Positions 60,006-64,000 of a stretch of DNA of 64,000 bases are shown piece after piece. Made by a program: the position numbers and the translations under genes. Origin of the DNA: Notospermus geniculatus (lineage: Eukaryota; Nemertea; Pilidiophora; Heteronemertea; Lineidae); the NCBI GenBank assembly GCA_002633025.1, contig NMRB01000409.1, forward strand, positions 232,683 to 296,682. Direction: 5' to 3'. Each line of letters opens with the position of its first letter. Position 1 is the stretch's first letter. Below the pieces are notes generated by a model that had not been told where the DNA came from, made no database searches, and saw nothing but the letters and a program-made list of their open reading frames with translations.

Positions 60006-60531
60006 TGGAAGCAGAAATAACGATGATCGCTGATGACGCCCTCTATTCAAACATGACCTTAGTGCCCTTGGGGTGACCCCTCAAGGTCGTGTTTTAATAG
60101 AGGGAGCAACAGTGACAGAAGATATTAAAAGGGACATTAGATAATTGTTGATTCGTAAACTGCACTGTAAATGATTGGGCACCTTAAGTTGTATATTACG
60201 GTTCAATTCAGTAAAGTGACACGGGTGAAAGCCACTGTAAATGGTCAGCAACTGTAGATTTAGCCACTGTAAATGGTCAGCAACTAGAATTTGCTGCGTC
60301 AACTTCCAGATGGACGTCATGTCAAACAATCACCATGGTGATATTCCATTGTCCGATTCCATTATGGCTTCATGATTTGTCTACTGTTGACATTTCATTC
60401 AAACCTCCTGACGATTTGATCAGGTTTTACAATATAACGGTAGCTACTGGTTCATAACAGATCAATTTCAAATTTGATGCTGGTATAACATTCTCAGCTG
60501 TTGTTACCCAGGCAGGGTAGTGCTTTTAAAC

Positions 60532-60537
60532 AATAAA
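60532..60537 (+). terminator. Candidate poly(A) signal AATAAA
   Basis: On the plus strand 1.8 kb after the stop of the 855-aa gene, followed by a T-rich stretch. Confidence 0.35.
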
Positions 60538-60754
60538 ATATTGTACTTTTGTATTAGTGATATGTTGCTTCGTCTTCAAATCATTTTCTGGTAGGATTCT
60601 CCCTCTCACTTACGAGCTGCTTTGTCCCAAAGTTATGTTTTACTCACAACAAGCAGAGTTGCAATGAGCAGTGTGCACAAGAGTTAGTCAGTTGGCCTCT
60701 GGCATATCTGTGGCAGCTGTATCATGGACCAAGCCTCGCCGATTGCGACTGCCC

Positions 60755-60867
60755 CAGGCCTTCTGTTTTGAGGCGAGCGAAAAAGTGCATGCGCCTCGCA
60801 AACAATAGAAATTCTATTGTTTGCGAGGTGCATGCACTTTTTCGCTCGCCTCAAAACAGAAGGCCTG
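60755..60867. mobile_element. Zero-loop palindromic MITE, family P, copy 3
   Basis: CAGGCCTTCTGTTTTGAGGC is matched by GCCTCAAAACAGAAGGCCTG; the centre CAATAGAAATTCTATTG is shared with copy 2. Perfectly paired over nearly the whole 113 bp. Confidence 0.9.
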
Positions 60868-61634
60868 CTGCCCTGCCTGCTACTGATTATAATTGCCCAG
60901 GCCTAGGTCTAGTCTCGGCTAGCTAAAGTTCAGAATCCCAAATCAGAAGTGACGTAACATCAGGCATGAAACACAACCACAAAATGGAAAAAATGTTACA
61001 ATTTGCGGCTTATTCTGTCAACTCAATAATGGGGATGGCGCAATTTTTTTATCCTGACCGGTCGGCGCTGCGAGCAATGGATGTGACCTGAGCAACGTCA
61101 TTTCCGGTGCTGACGTTGCGTCATGAGAAAATTACCTGTACATTTTTCTACAGAAATAATGACACAAAAAACGTTGCTAGCCTATTATCTCCATCGTATC
61201 TCTTATTTATTTGTTATTTTAAGAAAAAACGTAATGAGATTAAAAGAATTTCATCTGCTAGCTACACGATGATGTAAGTTTTACTGTCGGGTGACCAAAA
61301 CAAATGGGTTATTTTCATGCCAGAAATAAATGAAAATAACGTTAGAAAAAAACGGTGCTAAGTAGGCGGCCCGGCTACACTACAGCACCGTCCTCGACAT
61401 TGACGACCCTCGGCTCAGGGATGTCAAACTGGTTCCCTCCCCACTCTCTCCAGAAGCATCAGAGTCTGTTGCAGGCCTAACCTAACCACTAGTAGTACCC
61501 AGGAGCCCTACTAGCTACATCATGCACGTGCATCATCAGCATCAGCACAGCACTGACAGCAGCAGCAGCAGCAGTGTGTGAGTGCAGTGACTGTTGGTCG
61601 GTGTGGAGTGGAGGTGGACAGACAGTCACACACA

Positions 61635-62074
61635 GCAGTCAGGAACTTTTGCCGCATCGGGAGATCACCTCCCGATTGGGATTTTGCATCTCCCGACTGG
61701 GAGGTTGTGTCCGAAACGGGATATTGTGTTGTAATTTTTTGTTGCTTGAACAGGAGGAATGTCTCGATCAGGCAGTTCAAAATCTAAGAACTGACTTGCG
61801 CATCACATCGCGCATTTGCGCATGGTCGTAACTAGTGGAAAACGTGAAACAAAGATCAAGGTAAGGTTTGTGTGAAAAAAATTTCTGATTGAAGTAAATT
61901 TTCTGGCCGATTTGATGTTGATTTTCCCCAATATTTGACGAAAGTTGGGAAGGGAAGAGAACATTGAAATCCCAATTGGGAGGTGTACGAAAACTCGATT
62001 CGGTTATTACCTCCCGACTGGGAGTTTTTTCGATTGGGAGGTCACCTCCCGATGCGGCAAAAGTTCCTGACTGC
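61635..62074. mobile_element. Foldback element with CGGGAGGT modules
   Basis: The 27-bp ends GCAGTCAGGAACTTTTGCCG and CGGCAAAAGTTCCTGACTGC are inverted. Near both ends are nested short palindromes (TCGGGAGATCACCTCCCGAT, TTGGGAGGTCACCTCCCGAT) and single CCCGACTGGGAGG modules. ACA flanks both sides. No transposase. Confidence 0.78.
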
Positions 62075-62616
62075 ACAGTCATGACAATCATGTTTTCAAC
62101 TCTACATTCTACAATATCGACGCCTGACATCCCTTGGATTCGACCGATATACCTACTCTGCGTCAAACTATGCCTTTTTCGCGTCGAACTTTATGTCAAA
62201 TGATGAAAAAATGCCCGTGAAAAAAGAGCTTGCTGTCAAAACAGAACGGAGGCAGCCATACTTGATAATAACTTGTTACAATGTTTCTCATTGGTTGATC
62301 GACCCTATTGTGGTTTCACCTTCATGCGCTAGAGTGCAGCACCTGACGGTAGAAGATGGACTAATCCTTTGACCTCCAGCCGCTCGAGGACAGGGGACCA
62401 GTGTACATGTGTTGGTTTCAGACACCGCCGCCAGGGGCTGGAGACGGGTTTACCGATACTAAGGCCAAAAAATAAAGTATTTGTTTCTTGTCCGCGCCCG
62501 CGTCATTCCCAGATCCTCCGCATCGAAATTTTTTTTCTCACCAATTTCAAATTTCCCACTTTGTTTACGCAGCGCCTTCTATACAATGCACAGTATATGG
62601 GGCACTTGAAATCATC

Positions 62617-62622
62617 TTTATT
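62617..62622 (-). terminator. Candidate poly(A) signal of the GPCR gene
   Basis: AATAAA on the minus strand about 360 nt after the stop codon. Confidence 0.4.
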
Positions 62623-62977
62623 TTTCAAGAAATCTGTACTTTAAACATGTAGAGAGATAGTTTGCTGGTAGTATTCCCCCCATCCATGAAGAAACGGAAA
62701 CAAAATTAATAGAAAATTTAAAAAAATCGCATGCCCGCATCAATTTTCGCTGAGTTGCTGGACTAAGAAACAGACAATATTTTTTCCGGCCTTTCGGAAG
62801 CGAAATCAAGGCTCCTGTCGCTGTCAGAATACCAGGGTAGCAATCGACCATTTTTGACATCTATATCATGATGATCGGCTACTACATCTGTATCCGGACA
62901 GCAGCGTCTCCGTTCTGAGGCAGATAATTCTGTTATTCAGGAATCAAATTCTTCATTGGCGTTTTTTTCAGACGTCG

Positions 62978-63369
62978 TCAACAGCCGGCGGTGCTCATAC
63001 TCGGTCCTCGACGAATAATCCCATGTTTACACAGCAAAACCTTTTTCAGTGTCCGCCTGAACCTCGTCCCCGTCAAGCAGTAGATATAGAAATTGACAAA
63101 ACTATTAAAAAGACCGAGAAAATACGCGGCCGATAGGGCGTAATTATACATGTAAAAGTCGACAAGTGTTACCCCTCCTGGGGCGTATGACCGAATGATA
63201 CCGGCGATCTGGACAACTGACCCTGGTAGCTCTAGGATGATGAAGACGATCACAACTGCCAGAACACGGATGGTTGTCGCCTTGACGTTATCACTGGCTC
63301 TCCCGCCACTGGTTGTCTGCGTCTGGCTCATGAGAGTCGCCGAATGTTTCAATGCGGCGAGCAGACATC
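62978..63369 (-). CDS. Rhodopsin-class GPCR, last exon (TM6-TM7-tail)
   Basis: After the acceptor TATTCTCAG (exon start 63369) the frame gives CLLAALKHSATLMSQTQTTS (end of TM5 and third intracellular loop), then NVKATTIRVLAVVIVFIILE (TM6) with ELPG where many receptors have WxP. An extracellular loop precedes YFLGLFNSFVNFYIYCLTG (TM7). GTRFRRTLKKVLLC forms helix 8, and the stop is at 62978. NSFVNFYIY replaces the canonical NPxxY, as in FMRFamide/myosuppressin-type peptide receptors. The protein sits in the plasma membrane and couples to G proteins. The N-terminal exons lie beyond 64000. The ligand cannot be named. Confidence 0.85.
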
Positions 63370-63445
63370 CTGAGAATATCAGGCGTTCTTACTGCTCGCT
63401 CCCTTCGTCACCGCAGACAAACCCCTGAGAGATTTCGCTTGATTT
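63361..63445 (-). repeat. Inverted repeat arm 1 (GPCR intron end and exon start)
   Basis: The reverse complement of this arm matches 63925-64000 with only about four differences in 73 bases, covering GCGAAATCTCTCAGGGGTTT through the acceptor GATATTCTCAGGATG. Confidence 0.92.
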
Positions 63446-63924
63446 GCTGGAGTACTTGGCGCCTGAGAAAATGCGCCCAATCAGCGAACGCCATTTCTGA
63501 GTCACCTTAAGATGACAGTCATTACACGTAGATTGTACCGTAGTGTCACGCACAACACTGTGCTGAAGTACCTCAGCTTCCCCACCTCAGCCTAACTAGA
63601 GATCAGTTACACGTATACATGTATAGCGGCCCTTGTAATATTCTCAGCCAAGCAGCTGACACAGCTGACCTAGTTATGCCAGGCAATTAACCTATCCTAC
63701 ACTGCTGGATTCAATCTAAGTTGAGTTCAGCCTATCCTACATTCATCGCACAGAATGTATATCATTCTCAGGCCACACGTCGCGAAACTGGAGTTGATTT
63801 CATGTTCAGACCTGCTGGGTCAGCTTTGTTACCTGCGTAGTTCATGTGTAACAATCTGTGGCCAACTTAGGATGAGATGGTGGGGATGAACATTTGCTGG
63901 AATGGCTTTGATACTCCACCGATT
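63446..63924. other. Spacer between inverted arms
   Basis: About 480 bp of unique DNA with small repeats (TCAGCCTATCCTACA-type). No exon. Confidence 0.5.
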
Positions 63925-64000
63925 CAGGCGAAATCTCTCAGGGGTTTGTGTGCGGCGACGAAGGTAGCGAGCACTAAGAACGCCTGATATTCTCAGGATG
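63925..64000 (+). repeat. Inverted repeat arm 2, cut by the window end
   Basis: A plus-strand copy of the GPCR intron end and the first four bases of the exon (GATG). If the homology continues, a second GPCR last exon starts at 63997 on the plus strand. Confidence 0.85.

Larger units (their letters stand above)
58748..60540 (+). other. 3' UTR of the 855-aa gene with a foldback element
   Basis: No further exon. A foldback lies at 59878-60005 and a tandem CCACTGTAAATGGTCAGCAA pair at about 60230-60285. AATAAA at 60532 is a plausible transcript end, with earlier AT-rich alternatives. Confidence 0.45.
60868..62977. other. Intergenic and GPCR 3' flank
   Basis: It contains a (CAG)n run at about 61556-61573 and the foldback 61635-62074. 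A minus-strand AATAAA (62617-62622) could end the GPCR transcript. No other exon was seen. Confidence 0.45.

Overview
The window is a piece of animal nuclear genome, probably from a marine invertebrate. The genes have many introns with GT-AG borders, and one gene encodes a metazoan-type PHD-bromo-PWWP-MYND chromatin reader. Intergenic and intronic DNA is packed with short non-autonomous DNA transposons, foldback palindromes, minisatellites and tRNA-derived SINE pieces. There are two N-gaps (7291-7818 and about 45003-45414) and four single-N joins (17859, 26201, 38212, 51607). I cannot fix the phylum; a deuterostome such as an echinoderm, hemichordate or lancelet would fit but is not shown. Some start codons seen by simple ORF finding here are TTG, so I placed starts and exon edges by hand from splice signals, phase and family resemblance.

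Layout. 1-4 kb: a locally duplicated repeat block whose copies differ by three transposon insertions, each with a matching empty site in the same block. 5.7-5.95 kb: a minus-strand TATA/CRE promoter with a possible first exon. 6.9-10.6 kb: a metallothionein locus. It has a two-domain metallothionein on the plus strand (8972-10281) and a second Cys-rich, metallothionein-like coding segment on the minus strand (6924-7289) that runs into the first gap. Back-to-back TATA boxes at about 8.74 and 8.85 kb suggest a shared divergent promoter. 14.85-23.6 kb, minus: a complete 12-exon TRAM1-like gene (ER translocon partner, 384 aa). 25.1-42.3 kb, minus: a complete 18-coding-exon ZMYND8-like gene (about 1434 aa). 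45.5-51 kb: foldbacks, a 145-bp tandem array and an 82-bp tandem array. 50.7-60.5 kb, plus: a gene with one long coding exon (855 aa) whose N-terminal half resembles DUF3987. 62.98-63.37 kb, minus: the last exon of a rhodopsin-class GPCR. Its intron/exon border is repeated in inverted orientation at the very end of the window.

The genes do not form one pathway. ZMYND8-like and TRAM1-like are head-to-tail neighbours on the minus strand with under 1.6 kb between coding ends. The most unusual structure is in TRAM1 intron 10: seven tandem 44-bp units each carry a copy of the exon-11 3' splice site plus the first bases of that exon, and they fill most of the intron.
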